Origin: Fusobacterium necrophorum subsp. necrophorum
GTDB taxonomy: Bacteria; Fusobacteriota; Fusobacteriia; Fusobacteriales; Fusobacteriaceae
DNA: 64,000 nucleotides
Direction: 5' to 3'
Assembly: GCF_004006635.1 (NCBI RefSeq)
Contig: NZ_CP034842.1
Location: forward strand, 992,001-1,056,000
The position numbers were made by a program, and so were the translations under genes. Numbering within the stretch: the first letter of the stretch is position 1; each line of letters opens with the position of its first letter. The notes beneath the pieces are model-generated. The model saw only the letters and a program-made list of their open reading frames with translations. It was not told the origin of the DNA and ran no database searches. Of this stretch, positions 25,883 through 34,912 are shown piece after piece.

Positions 25883-26929
25883 ATGTTAAAAAAATACTTG
25901 GGAAGAATTTTCGGAATGTTTTCAGATGATATTGGAATCGACTTAGGAACCTCCAATACTTTGATTTGTGTGAAAAATAAGGGGATTATTTTAAATGAAC
26001 CTTCTGTTGTGGCAATTCAGTCCAAAACGAAAGAAATTTATGAAGTGGGAGAAAGAGCAAAACTGATGATAGGGAGAACTCCTCAAGCCTATGAAACCAT
26101 TCGACCATTAAAAAATGGAGTTATTGCGGACTATGAAATTACAGAAAAAATGTTGAATTCTTTTTATCGAAGAATTTCCAATCGATTACTATACAATCCG
26201 AGGGTTATCATTTGCGTTCCGGCAGGAATTACACAGGTAGAAAAAAGAGCCGTCATTGATGTCACACGAGAAGCAGGAGCAAGGGAGGCTTTCTTGGTGG
26301 AAGAACCGATGGCAGCTGCCATTGGAATTGGAATCAATGTCTTTGAACCAGAAGGAAGTATGATTGTGGATATTGGAGGAGGAACAGCGGAACTTGCTGT
26401 GATTTCTTTAGGAGGAGTGGTTCGTAAATCTTCTTTCCGAGTAGCAGGAGATAAATTTGATGCAGATATTATTGAATATATTCGACAAACTCACAATTTA
26501 TTGATTGGAGAAAAGACTGCGGAAGATATCAAAAAAGCGATTGGAACCGTCATGGAAATGGAAGAAGACTTGTCCGTTGATGTCAGCGGAAGAAGCCTAT
26601 TGAATGGCTTACCGAAAGATGTCAAGGTGTATTCTTCTGAGTTAATTCCTGTCTTAAATGCTTCTGTACAGGAAATTATTGAAGAAATTAAGGTAATTTT
26701 TGAAAAAACTCCACCGGAATTGGCGGCAGACATTCGAAGAAGAGGAATCTTTATTACCGGAGGGGGAGCTTTGTTGCGAGGAATTGACCAAAGAATGGCG
26801 GAAAACTTAAATTTAAAAGTGGTTTCGGTAGAAAATCCATTGAATGCTGTCATTGACGGAATCACGATTCTTTTAAAGAATTTTAATATTTATAAATCTG
26901 TATTAATATCTACCGAAACAGATTATTAG
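25883..26929 (+). CDS. mreB: Rod-shape-determining actin homologue MreB
   Basis: Cytoskeletal ATPase that guides lateral cell-wall synthesis. The 348 residues show the actin-fold nucleotide motifs: phosphate-1 DIGIDLGTSNTLI, connect-1/phosphate-2 IVDIGGGTAELAVISLGG, and adenosine motif IFITGGGALLRGID. The N-terminal MLKKYLGRIFGMF is an amphipathic membrane-targeting helix as in other Gram-negative MreBs. mreC/mreD are not adjacent. Confidence 0.95.
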   Translation: MLKKYLGRIFGMFSDDIGIDLGTSNTLICVKNKGIILNEPSVVAIQSKTKEIYEVGERAKLMIGRTPQAYETIRPLKNGVIADYEITEKMLNSFYRRISNRLLYNPRVIICVPAGITQVEKRAVIDVTREAGAREAFLVEEPMAAAIGIGINVFEPEGSMIVDIGGGTAELAVISLGGVVRKSSFRVAGDKFDADIIEYIRQTHNLLIGEKTAEDIKKAIGTVMEMEEDLSVDVSGRSLLNGLPKDVKVYSSELIPVLNASVQEIIEEIKVIFEKTPPELAADIRRRGIFITGGGALLRGIDQRMAENLNLKVVSVENPLNAVIDGITILLKNFNIYKSVLISTETDY

Positions 26930-26945
26930 AATAAAAGAGGTTAAG

Positions 26946-28574
26946 ATGAAAAAGTGGCTTGTATATATCCTATATTTCAATATTTCTTTCTTCGCTTTTG
27001 CAGATTATTTTTTGACGAATGGAGAAGTCACTTTTTATTATGATAGCAAGGAACAGGCAGTTTCTTATTTGCGAGGAGATGCTCTCTATCCTTTGGATAT
27101 TTCGAGAATTCGATTTTATTGGATTGATGAAGAGGAAAGGGTTTATGATTTACAGAACTGTGTAGAAAATATCGAACAGGAAGGAGAAAATATCTTAAGA
27201 ATTTCCTATGCACTTCCTGAGGGAAAATGGCAGATTACTTTTCTTCCCTCTTTCCAAAAAAAACATCAACTTTTCTGCTTTTTCGAAGGAAGTTTAGAAA
27301 GAAAAGGATATTTTGTTGTAGAAATTTCTCCTCAACAAGAAAATCATTATCTACGCTTACAAGGAAGTGAAGGAGAAAAGGACTTAGAGTATCGAAATTT
27401 TTTATTGAGCAGCAATCGAAAGGATTTTTCTATTTTTTTGTCCAAGAATTCTTCTCTCCGAGATTTTCATTTAGAAGAAATCTTAACTTCTGCCAAAAAA
27501 TTTCGCGAAGATAGATTATATTATGTGTTTGATAAAATGAAAGAGGGAGAAGAACGAGGAATTCTTCGATTTGATTTTTATCAAAAAGAAACACAGGCTT
27601 GGAAAAGTTTTGAGGAAGTACAATGGGAGGAAAAAGCGGCAGTCTTGTCCTCAGAACAAAAATATCAAACGATGCGTTCTTCCAAGATTCTTGCTAAAAA
27701 TTTGGAACTTTTGGACTTATTATCCTCTCGAGTCTATATTCCCAGCTCTATTTCCTATGCAAAAGCGAAAATATCTTATTTGGAAAAGCAGCAACTTCTA
27801 TTGTTGCGAGCTTTGTACGGTATGGTAAAAAATCATCAAAGAATCTTGGAAGACGTGAATTTACGAAAGAAAGAATTGGATAGCGTGTACTATTTCTATT
27901 ATGCTTTCTTGTACGCGGAAAAAACAAGACAGCGGATTGATCAAAATTTGGTGGAGAAACGTCTATCGCCTCAGATTTTGTCTATGTATGACGAGATGAC
28001 GGAAGACGGAAGATTGATTGCGGTGGAAGATTCCTTGGAAGCGTACGCTTCCTATTATCGTTTATTATCTTTGCTCGAAAAAAGAATGGAATTTGCACAA
28101 GAGCGGGAATTTATTCAAGAAAGAAAAGAGAAACTGTATTCCTATATTCGGAAATCTTTTATAAAACAGGGGGCTTTTCGGGATAGGAGTTTTTTAGAAA
28201 AGAGCAATGTGAAAAATATAGAGTATGTTTTCTTACTTCCAAGTTTTATGCAAAGAACGGAAGTGAAAAACTGGTATGACAAAAATTATGATAAAACATT
28301 GGGAGTTTTTCACTATGGGAAAGAAAACTCTCTGGATATGCTTCATAATTTAAAAATGGTTTCTGTGCTTTATGAAGTGGGAATGTTACAGGAGGCGGAA
28401 CAATTATTGAAACATTTGGAAAGCTACATTGAGAAAAGTCAGAACTTTGTTTTAGAGAGTTACCCCTTACAGTATCAGTGGAAAAAACAGGAATTGGAAT
28501 TATCCGCTCAGGCAATGTATTATTATTTATTAGCGAATTGGAATAGGGAGCAATATCATGGGAATGAAAGATGA
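26946..28574 (+). CDS. Hypothetical secreted/periplasmic protein (542 aa)
   Basis: Unrecognised. It has a signal peptide, MKKWLVYILYFNISFFAFA, with likely cleavage after Ala19. Residues ~20-220 look beta-rich; from ~245 on it is helical. The C-terminal LSAQAMYYYLLANW and the alternating helices loosely recall alpha/alpha-barrel (six-hairpin) glycosidases, but I see no catalytic motif to support that. It sits between mreB and scpB, overlapping scpB by 17 bp, so it belongs to the operon and may act on the envelope. Confidence 0.7.
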   Translation: MKKWLVYILYFNISFFAFADYFLTNGEVTFYYDSKEQAVSYLRGDALYPLDISRIRFYWIDEEERVYDLQNCVENIEQEGENILRISYALPEGKWQITFLPSFQKKHQLFCFFEGSLERKGYFVVEISPQQENHYLRLQGSEGEKDLEYRNFLLSSNRKDFSIFLSKNSSLRDFHLEEILTSAKKFREDRLYYVFDKMKEGEERGILRFDFYQKETQAWKSFEEVQWEEKAAVLSSEQKYQTMRSSKILAKNLELLDLLSSRVYIPSSISYAKAKISYLEKQQLLLLRALYGMVKNHQRILEDVNLRKKELDSVYYFYYAFLYAEKTRQRIDQNLVEKRLSPQILSMYDEMTEDGRLIAVEDSLEAYASYYRLLSLLEKRMEFAQEREFIQERKEKLYSYIRKSFIKQGAFRDRSFLEKSNVKNIEYVFLLPSFMQRTEVKNWYDKNYDKTLGVFHYGKENSLDMLHNLKMVSVLYEVGMLQEAEQLLKHLESYIEKSQNFVLESYPLQYQWKKQELELSAQAMYYYLLANWNREQYHGNER

Positions 28575-29097
28575 ATTGGAAAGTATTCTTTTTCTGGGCG
28601 GAGATGAGAATAAAATTAAAGATTTGGCAAAATTTTTTTCAGTTTCCCTGGAAGACATGTTGAAAATTTTAGAAGAATTGAAAGAAGATAGAAAGGATAG
28701 CGGAATTTGTGTGGAGATCAATGCCGACTTGGTATATCTTGTGACCAATCCTAAGAATGGGGAAGTCATTCATCAATATTTTGAACAGGAAGTGAAGCCT
28801 AGAAAATTATCCGCTGCTGCTATGGAAACTCTTTCCATTATTGCTTATCGACAGCCGATTACAAAACGAGAAATAGAAAAAATTCGTGGGGTAGGAGTGG
28901 ACCGTATTGTACAGACCTTGGAAGAGAGAAACTTGGTTCGGGTTTGTGGTCATCGAGATAGTATCGGAAGACCGAAATTATACGAGGTAAGCAATAAATT
29001 TTTAGGCTATATGGGAATCTCCTCCTTAGAAGAACTGCCGGAATATGAAAAAATAAAGGAGTCGTTTGATGGAAGAAAACAAAACTCGAATCAATAA
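28558..29097 (+). CDS. scpB: Segregation and condensation protein B
   Basis: Kleisin-associated winged-helix subunit of the Smc-ScpAB condensin. The 179 residues show the family core AMETLSIIAYRQPITKREIE followed by GVGVDRIVQTLEERNLVRVCG and GRPKLYEVSNKFLGYMGI. scpA is not adjacent. It overlaps both the upstream gene (17 bp) and the downstream pseudouridine synthase gene (29 bp). Confidence 0.93.
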   Translation: MGMKDELESILFLGGDENKIKDLAKFFSVSLEDMLKILEELKEDRKDSGICVEINADLVYLVTNPKNGEVIHQYFEQEVKPRKLSAAAMETLSIIAYRQPITKREIEKIRGVGVDRIVQTLEERNLVRVCGHRDSIGRPKLYEVSNKFLGYMGISSLEELPEYEKIKESFDGRKQNSNQ

Positions 29098-29788
29098 ATT
29101 TTTAGCCTCCAAGGGTGTGGCTTCCCGTAGGCAAGTGGATCTTTGGATTGAAGAGGGAAGAATTTCAGTCAATGGAAGTTTAGCGACTTCCGGGCAGAAA
29201 GTGAGTGAAGAAGATGACATCGTCGTCAATGGAAAAAATGTTTCGCAGAAAAAGGAAAAAAAAGTATACTATCTTTTGTATAAAGAGGAAGAAGTTCTTT
29301 CCGCAGTCAAGGACAGTAGAGGACGTAGAACGGTTGTGGACTGTGTTCCCAGTCCATATCGAATTTTTCCGGTGGGTAGACTTGATTACCGAACCAGCGG
29401 TCTAATTTTATTGACAAATGATGGAGACCTTTTCAATCGAATGATGCATCCGAGAGCGGAAATTTTTAAAAGTTATGAAGTTCTGGCAAAGGGACATTTA
29501 ACAAAGGAGCAGTTGAAAACTTTGGAAGAGGGAGTAGAACTGGAAGAGGGGAAAACTCTAGCAGCCCTCATTGCGAAGGTGAAGTATGAAAAAGGAAATA
29601 CTTTTTTTGAAATTTCGATCCGAGAGGGAAAAAACCGACAGATTCGACGTATGGTGGAAGCTGTGGGAAGCCGAGTGTATCGGTTACGTCGAACGAAAAT
29701 TGGAAAACTTTCCTTGGACGGACTGAGTTTAGGAGAGTATAGAGCATTGGAACAAAAAGAGATAGAATATTTATATTCTTTATCATAG
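29069..29788 (+). CDS. rRNA pseudouridine synthase (RluB/RsuA family)
   Basis: Isomerises a uridine in rRNA. It has an N-terminal S4 RNA-binding domain (residues ~4-55; RINKFLASKGVASRRQVDLW) and a catalytic domain with the RsuA/RluB motif GRLDYRTSGLILLTNDG containing the catalytic Asp, plus EGKNRQIRRMVEAVG. 239 residues. ATG 29069 is preferred over TTG 29066 because AAAGGA is 8 nt upstream. scpB followed by rluB is a common gene order across bacteria, supporting RluB (23S U2605). Confidence 0.9.
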   Translation: MEENKTRINKFLASKGVASRRQVDLWIEEGRISVNGSLATSGQKVSEEDDIVVNGKNVSQKKEKKVYYLLYKEEEVLSAVKDSRGRRTVVDCVPSPYRIFPVGRLDYRTSGLILLTNDGDLFNRMMHPRAEIFKSYEVLAKGHLTKEQLKTLEEGVELEEGKTLAALIAKVKYEKGNTFFEISIREGKNRQIRRMVEAVGSRVYRLRRTKIGKLSLDGLSLGEYRALEQKEIEYLYSLS

Positions 29789-29801
29789 AAGGAGGAAGGA
29801 A

Positions 29802-30095
29802 ATGTCTTTGAGCAGAGAAGAAGTTTTAAAAGTAGCAAAACTTGCAAAATTAAAATTTTCAGAGGAAAAAATAGAGAAATTTCGAGAGGAATTGAATGAT
29901 ATTTTGGGTTATGTGGATATGTTGAATGAGGTGGATACCACAGAGGTGGAAGCTCTAATTTATGTACACGAAGCACAGAATCATTTTCGAGAGGATGAGG
30001 TGAGAGCTTCTTTGAAGGTGGAAGAAGTATTACGAAATACACCGAATGCAGAAGACGGAGCAATCATTGTTCCAAGAGTTGTTGGGGAAGAATAA
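29802..30095 (+). CDS. gatC: Asp/Glu-tRNA(Asn/Gln) amidotransferase subunit C
   Basis: Small stabilising subunit of GatCAB (97 residues). It starts SLSREEVLKVAKLAKLKFSE and has DTTEVEAL, matching the family. Clustered with gatA and gatB in order C-A-B. Confidence 0.93.
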   Translation: MSLSREEVLKVAKLAKLKFSEEKIEKFREELNDILGYVDMLNEVDTTEVEALIYVHEAQNHFREDEVRASLKVEEVLRNTPNAEDGAIIVPRVVGEE

Positions 30096-30109
30096 GGGGG
30101 GAAGTAGGC

Positions 30110-31567
30110 TTGAAGAAAATATATGAAATGACAGCCAAAGAACTGCATCAAAGTTTTCTGAGCGGAGAATACAGTGCAGTGGAAATTGTAGAAGCCTTTT
30201 TTCAAAGAATTGAGGCGGTGGAGCAAAAAATCAACAGTTTTGTTTCCTTACGAAAGGAAAAAGTTTTCGAGGAAGCAAAAAAATTAGATGAAAAAAGAGC
30301 TGCCGGAAAGACTCTGGGAAGTCTTGCCGGAGTGGTGGTTGCTATCAAAGATAATATGGTATTTCAGGGAGAAAAATCAACCGCAGCTTCTAAAATTTTA
30401 GAAAATTATGAAGGAATCTATGATGCAACGGTTGTAGCAAAACTAAAAGAAGCCGATGCTCTGCTTGTAGGTTCCACGAATATGGATGAATTTGCAATGG
30501 GAGGGACGACAAAAACTTCCTATTACAAAATGACTGCCAACCCTTATGATATAACAAGAGTTCCGGGAGGGAGCAGCGGAGGAGCCGCTTCTTCGATAGC
30601 GGCACAACAAGTACCTCTATCTTTAGGCTCCGATACGGGAGGAAGTATTCGACAGCCGGCTTCTTTTTGTGGAGTGGTCGGATTGAAACCGACTTATGGG
30701 AGAGTATCCCGATACGGTTTGATGGCCTTTGCCTCTTCTTTGGATCAAATTGGACCTTTGGCGAAAAATGTGGAGGATATTGCTTACGCGATGAATGTTT
30801 TGGCAGGAAGTGACGACTATGATGCAACGGTGGAAGAAGTGGAAGTACCTGATTATACTTCTTTCTTGGGAAAAGATATCCGAGGGATGAAGATAGGAGT
30901 TCCTAAGGAATATTTTATTGAAGGCATTCGAGAAGAAGTCAAGGAAATTATTTTGAAAGCGATCGACAGCTTACGAGCTTTGGGGGCGGAGATTGTGGAT
31001 ATTTCCTTACCGCATACAAAATATGCCGTGCCCACTTATTATGTATTGGCTCCTGCGGAAGCAAGTTCCAACTTGGCTCGTTTTGACGGAGTTCGTTATG
31101 GATATAGAAGTGAAAACTCTTCCAATATAGAAGAATTGTATGTCAATTCGAGAACGGAAGGTTTCGGAGATGAAGTAAAACGAAGAATTATGATAGGAAC
31201 CTATGTATTGAGTGCAGGATTCTATGATGCCTATTTTAAAAAAGCGCAAAGGGTTCGACGTTTGATACAGGAAGATTTTATCAAAGCCTTTGAGACTGTT
31301 GATGTCATCGTGACACCGGTGGCTCCAAGCACTGCCTTTCAATTATCGGAACAAAAAACTCCAATTGAATTGTATTTAGAAGATATTTTTACAATTCCGG
31401 CGAACTTGGCAGGAATTCCGGGACTATCCGTTCCGGCAGGGATGACGGGAGGGCTTCCCGTGGGAATTCAATTTTTGGGAAAAGCCTTCCATGAGGGGGA
31501 ATTACTCCAAGTGGGAAGTGCTTTTGAAAAGGCGAGAGGAGATTGGAAATTACCTATTTTAGATTAG
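30110..31567 (+). CDS. gatA: Asp/Glu-tRNA(Asn/Gln) amidotransferase subunit A (amidase)
   Basis: Releases ammonia from glutamine for conversion of Glu-tRNA(Gln)/Asp-tRNA(Asn). The amidase-signature catalytic triad is visible: Lys80 (VAIKDNM), cis-Ser155 (PGGSSGGAA) and nucleophile Ser179 (GSDTGGSIRQPA). The 485 residues are full length. The start is TTG 30110, supported by AAGGGGGG; the next in-frame ATG (30128) lacks a ribosome site. Confidence 0.96.
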   Translation: MKKIYEMTAKELHQSFLSGEYSAVEIVEAFFQRIEAVEQKINSFVSLRKEKVFEEAKKLDEKRAAGKTLGSLAGVVVAIKDNMVFQGEKSTAASKILENYEGIYDATVVAKLKEADALLVGSTNMDEFAMGGTTKTSYYKMTANPYDITRVPGGSSGGAASSIAAQQVPLSLGSDTGGSIRQPASFCGVVGLKPTYGRVSRYGLMAFASSLDQIGPLAKNVEDIAYAMNVLAGSDDYDATVEEVEVPDYTSFLGKDIRGMKIGVPKEYFIEGIREEVKEIILKAIDSLRALGAEIVDISLPHTKYAVPTYYVLAPAEASSNLARFDGVRYGYRSENSSNIEELYVNSRTEGFGDEVKRRIMIGTYVLSAGFYDAYFKKAQRVRRLIQEDFIKAFETVDVIVTPVAPSTAFQLSEQKTPIELYLEDIFTIPANLAGIPGLSVPAGMTGGLPVGIQFLGKAFHEGELLQVGSAFEKARGDWKLPILD

Positions 31568-31582
31568 TAAGGAGAGAAGACT

Positions 31583-33025
31583 ATGGCAAGAGAATGGGAG
31601 TCTGTCATCGGATTGGAGGTTCATCTTCAATTGAAGACAGGAACAAAGGTTTGGTGTGGATGTAAGGCGGATTATGACGGAGAGGGGATGAATACCCATA
31701 CCTGTCCGATTTGTCTGGGACATCCGGGAACCTTACCGAAATTAAATAAAAAAGTAGTGGAATATGCAGTGAAAGCTGCTTTAGCATTAAATTGTAACAT
31801 CAATCATCACAGTGCATTTGATCGAAAAAATTATTTTTATCCGGATGCCCCTAAAAATTATCAAATTACACAGTTTGAAAAATCTTATGCCGAAAAGGGA
31901 TATTTGGATTTTACTTTAAATTCCGGAAGAGAAGTTCGGGTGGGAATTACCAAAATTCAAATTGAAGAAGATACGGCAAAATCCATTCATGCGGCTCATG
32001 AATCTTTTATGAACTACAATAGAGCTTCCATTCCTTTGATAGAAATCATTTCGGAACCGGATATGCGAAGTTCGGAAGAAGCCTATGAGTATTTGAATAC
32101 TCTAAAAAGTGTTATTAAATACACCGGAGTGAGTGATGTTTCTATGGAATTGGGTTCTCTTCGTTGTGATGCGAACATATCCGTCATGGAAAAGGGAGCG
32201 GCAAAATTTGGAACAAGAGTGGAAGTCAAAAACTTAAATTCTTTTAAAGCGGTTGCCAGAGCCATTGACTATGAAATCGGTCGTCAAATTGAAACCATAG
32301 AGCAGGGTGGGACTATTGACCAAGAAACAAGATTGTGGGACGATGAAGCACAAATTACCCGTGTAATGAGATCAAAAGAGGAAGCAATGGATTATCGATA
32401 TTTTCATGAACCGGATTTATTGCAATTATACATTCCTCAAAGTAGAATTGAGGAAATTCAAGCTATGATGCCGGAATCCAAGGCGGAAAAATTACTTCGA
32501 TTTACAAAAGATTATGAATTGCCGGACTACGATGCTCAGGTATTGACGGAAGAAATGGAATTGGCGGATTATTTTGAAAAAGTTGTGGAAGTTTCGAAAA
32601 ATCCAAAATCCAGTTCCAACTGGATTATGACGGAAGTGTTGCGACATTTAAAAGAAACGGGAAAAGAAATCGAACATTTTGAGATTTCTGCAGAAAATCT
32701 TGGAAAAATCATTCTTCTCATTGATGCCAAAACTATTTCCAGCAAGATAGCGAAAGAAGTCTTTGCCCTTTCTTTGACGGACAATCGAGATCCTGAAATT
32801 ATTGTGAAAGAAAAAGGATTGTTGCAGGTTTCTGATGAGGGAGCCATCCTTGCCATGGTCGAAGAAGTGTTGAAACAAAATGAAAAAATGGTGGAAGATT
32901 ATAGAAATTCCGACGAAGGAAGAAAACCGAGGGTGTTGAAAGGCTTAATGGGACAAGTGATGAAGTTGTCCAAAGGGAAGGCAAATCCGGAATTGGTAAC
33001 TAAATTAATGTTGGAAAGATTATAG
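31583..33025 (+). CDS. gatB: Asp/Glu-tRNA(Asn/Gln) amidotransferase subunit B
   Basis: Kinase/amidotransferase subunit that activates the misacylated tRNA. N-terminal WESVIGLEVHLQLKTGTKVW, HTCPICLGHPGTLPKLN (Cys residues of the zinc site) and the DYRYFHEPDLLQL segment are family signatures; the C-terminal YqeY-like helical tail is present. 480 residues. It ends an operon reaching back at least to the mreB region and a strong terminator follows. Confidence 0.96.
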   Translation: MAREWESVIGLEVHLQLKTGTKVWCGCKADYDGEGMNTHTCPICLGHPGTLPKLNKKVVEYAVKAALALNCNINHHSAFDRKNYFYPDAPKNYQITQFEKSYAEKGYLDFTLNSGREVRVGITKIQIEEDTAKSIHAAHESFMNYNRASIPLIEIISEPDMRSSEEAYEYLNTLKSVIKYTGVSDVSMELGSLRCDANISVMEKGAAKFGTRVEVKNLNSFKAVARAIDYEIGRQIETIEQGGTIDQETRLWDDEAQITRVMRSKEEAMDYRYFHEPDLLQLYIPQSRIEEIQAMMPESKAEKLLRFTKDYELPDYDAQVLTEEMELADYFEKVVEVSKNPKSSSNWIMTEVLRHLKETGKEIEHFEISAENLGKIILLIDAKTISSKIAKEVFALSLTDNRDPEIIVKEKGLLQVSDEGAILAMVEEVLKQNEKMVEDYRNSDEGRKPRVLKGLMGQVMKLSKGKANPELVTKLMLERL

Positions 33026-33040
33026 AAAAAATTGTACTTG

Positions 33041-33077
33041 ATAGAGATGGCTACGAAAGTATCCATCTCTATTTTTG
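33041..33077 (+). terminator. Intrinsic terminator after gatB
   Basis: ATAGAGATGG (33041-33050) pairs perfectly with CCATCTCTAT (33063-33072). An inner TAC-GAAA-GTA hairpin caps it and a T-run follows. Confidence 0.9.
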
Positions 33078-33089
33078 TGAATTATGCCG

Positions 33090-33120
33090 GAACACTCACG
33101 ACTTCAGCCGTGAGAAGTTC
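33090..33120 (+). repeat. Hairpin resembling an IS200/IS605 right-end structure
   Basis: GAAC (33090), CTCACG (33095-33100), loop ACTTCAGC, CGTGAG (33109-33114), GTTC (33117-33120) make a bulged stem. Such C/G-rich hairpins around a GACTTCAG loop are seen at right ends of IS200/IS605-type elements. No transposase is nearby, so it would be a remnant. The rest of the 33078-33321 gap contains an open frame without a usable start (about 33024-33203) and the AT-rich upstream region of the next gene. Confidence 0.35.
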
Positions 33121-33321
33121 AGAGAAAAAGATAGCTATGTTTTGTTCATTGATAGAGAAGAGGAAACTATTGCTTATGAGAAAATTATTTATGTCTTAAA
33201 ATAATACGATTAAACTTATTCATGAAAAAAATTATGAAAAAAATTCAATTTTTTTAGAAGATTATTTATTTTTTAGATTGTATTGATATAAATCTTAGAA
33301 AAAAGAAGGAAAAATGATAGA

Positions 33322-34860
33322 ATGAATAAAAATAGTAAAGGAGAGTATAGAAATAATATGAAACGAATATTGAAATCAATAGTAATCTTAATATTAGGAT
33401 TATTCTTGTTCATTGCTTGCGGAAAAAAAGAAGCTGCTATATCAAATGAAGAACAAAAACCGATTGTTATCGGGCAGACTTTTGTCATTCAGGCGGTAGA
33501 ACCTACAGAAGGAGGAACTCCATGGTCTTTAACAACTCATGGTTTGAGTGAAACGGTATTTTCTTTGGATAGAGAGGGAAATTTGGTATCTCGATATGTC
33601 AAAGAGTTAAAAAAGTTGGATGCTCTTAGCTGGGAATTGACTTTGAAAGAGGGAGTGAAATTTTCAGATGGAAGTCCTGTGGACGCGGATGCTTTTGTTT
33701 GGGCGATGAATACGATTATGGAGAAAAATCCTTTATCCAATGCGACAGCGGGAAAGGTTGTATTTACAAAAGAAGGAGACTATTTGGTAAAAGCCGTGCT
33801 GGAAAGAGAAACGCAAAATTTGAAAGCTCTTTTGACAGAATGGACCAATATTTTATTTAAAGAAACAACAGCGGGATATGTATTTACAGGTCCCTATGTA
33901 ATAGAAGAAATGGAAGCCGGTTCCAGTTTAACCTTAATTCCCAATGAATATTATGAAAATCATGAAAAGAGAGGAAGGGTGATTATCAAGGCCTTTCAAG
34001 ATATTTCTTCCATGAAGTTGGCATATGAAGCCGGAGAGTTGGATATGGCTTTCGGGATTACACCGGAAATTGCGGAAGAGTTAAGAAAAGCAGGAAAAAT
34101 AGTTGAAACAATAGATGCAGGATATCAATATTTTGGACTTATCAATACAAAATCCGAATTTTTATCGGATAAATTGGTAAGAGAAGCCATCAATTTGGGA
34201 CTTAATAGAGAAGATTATATTAAGGCTTTAAAAGGAGGAAGAGTGGCAAGCGGAGCTTTTGCGAACTATTTTTCATTTGCCGGAGAGGTTTCTTTAGAAT
34301 ATAATTTGGAAAAAGCAAAAAAATATTTGGAAGAAGCGGGTTGGACACTCAATCAAGAGGGAGTCCGAGAAAAAGCCGGAAAAAGATTGAGCCTACGCTT
34401 ATTGACTTATAACAGTCGACCGGACTTGAAAACGATTATGCAGGTGATGCTTTCTCAATTGAAAGAACTGGGAATTGAAGCCAAAACTTCTATTGTGGAC
34501 AGCATTGACACGGAGTTGGCAAAAGGAACATTCGATCTTTCTTTATATGCTCAACATTCGGCTCCAACAGGAGATCCTTCCTATTTTTTAAATCAATTTT
34601 TCAGAACCGGAGGATCCAAGAATCCAATGCAATATTCTTCTTCCGAAGTGGATGCTTTACTTGATAAAATGGGAAGTTTAGAGTTTGGAGAGGAATCCAT
34701 AGCTATTGCAAAGCAAATTCAAAAGATTCTTTCTCAAGATTTGCCGATACTGTATTTGGTGGATCCTGAATGGAATGTGGCATTGTCGGAACGATTGAAA
34801 GATTACAAACCATATTCCGGAGATTACTATATTGTGAATGCGGACTTATATCAAAAATAA
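33322..34860 (+). CDS. Family 5 extracellular solute-binding lipoprotein (system 2, NikA-like)
   Basis: Binding protein of the second Nik/Opp-type importer (512 residues). A lipoprotein signal MKRILKSIVILILGLFLFIAC starts at an internal Met (ATG 33358), with lipobox Cys. The ATG at 33322 adds 12 residues and has AGAAGGA 11 nt upstream; neither start has an ideal site. SBP_bac_5 features: LSWELTLKEGVKFSDGSPVD, TGPYVIEEMEAGSSL and the EAINLGLNREDYI segment. It resembles nickel/metallophore binding proteins (NikA/CntA) more than OppA in size and order. A stable stem-loop follows the stop. Confidence 0.87.
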   Translation: MNKNSKGEYRNNMKRILKSIVILILGLFLFIACGKKEAAISNEEQKPIVIGQTFVIQAVEPTEGGTPWSLTTHGLSETVFSLDREGNLVSRYVKELKKLDALSWELTLKEGVKFSDGSPVDADAFVWAMNTIMEKNPLSNATAGKVVFTKEGDYLVKAVLERETQNLKALLTEWTNILFKETTAGYVFTGPYVIEEMEAGSSLTLIPNEYYENHEKRGRVIIKAFQDISSMKLAYEAGELDMAFGITPEIAEELRKAGKIVETIDAGYQYFGLINTKSEFLSDKLVREAINLGLNREDYIKALKGGRVASGAFANYFSFAGEVSLEYNLEKAKKYLEEAGWTLNQEGVREKAGKRLSLRLLTYNSRPDLKTIMQVMLSQLKELGIEAKTSIVDSIDTELAKGTFDLSLYAQHSAPTGDPSYFLNQFFRTGGSKNPMQYSSSEVDALLDKMGSLEFGEESIAIAKQIQKILSQDLPILYLVDPEWNVALSERLKDYKPYSGDYYIVNADLYQK

Positions 34861-34867
34861 CAAAGGG

Positions 34868-34891
34868 CAGATGGAGAGAAATCTCCATCTG
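34868..34891 (+). promoter_or_regulatory. Stable GAAA-capped stem-loop between binding protein and permease genes
   Basis: CAGATGGAGA (34868-34877) pairs perfectly with TCTCCATCTG (34882-34891) around a GAAA tetraloop. No T-run follows, and the next ribosome site GGAGG (34902-34906) is only 10 nt away. It is a probable mRNA-stabilising or partial-termination element giving more binding protein than permease. Confidence 0.7.
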
Positions 34892-34912
34892 CTTTCTATA
34901 TGGAGGAAAATA

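Noticed and set aside
34838..34912. Longer start for the system-2 NikB-type permease
   Set aside because: It would overlap the binding-protein gene and translate the GAAA-capped stem-loop; GGAGG at 34902 fits TTG 34913.
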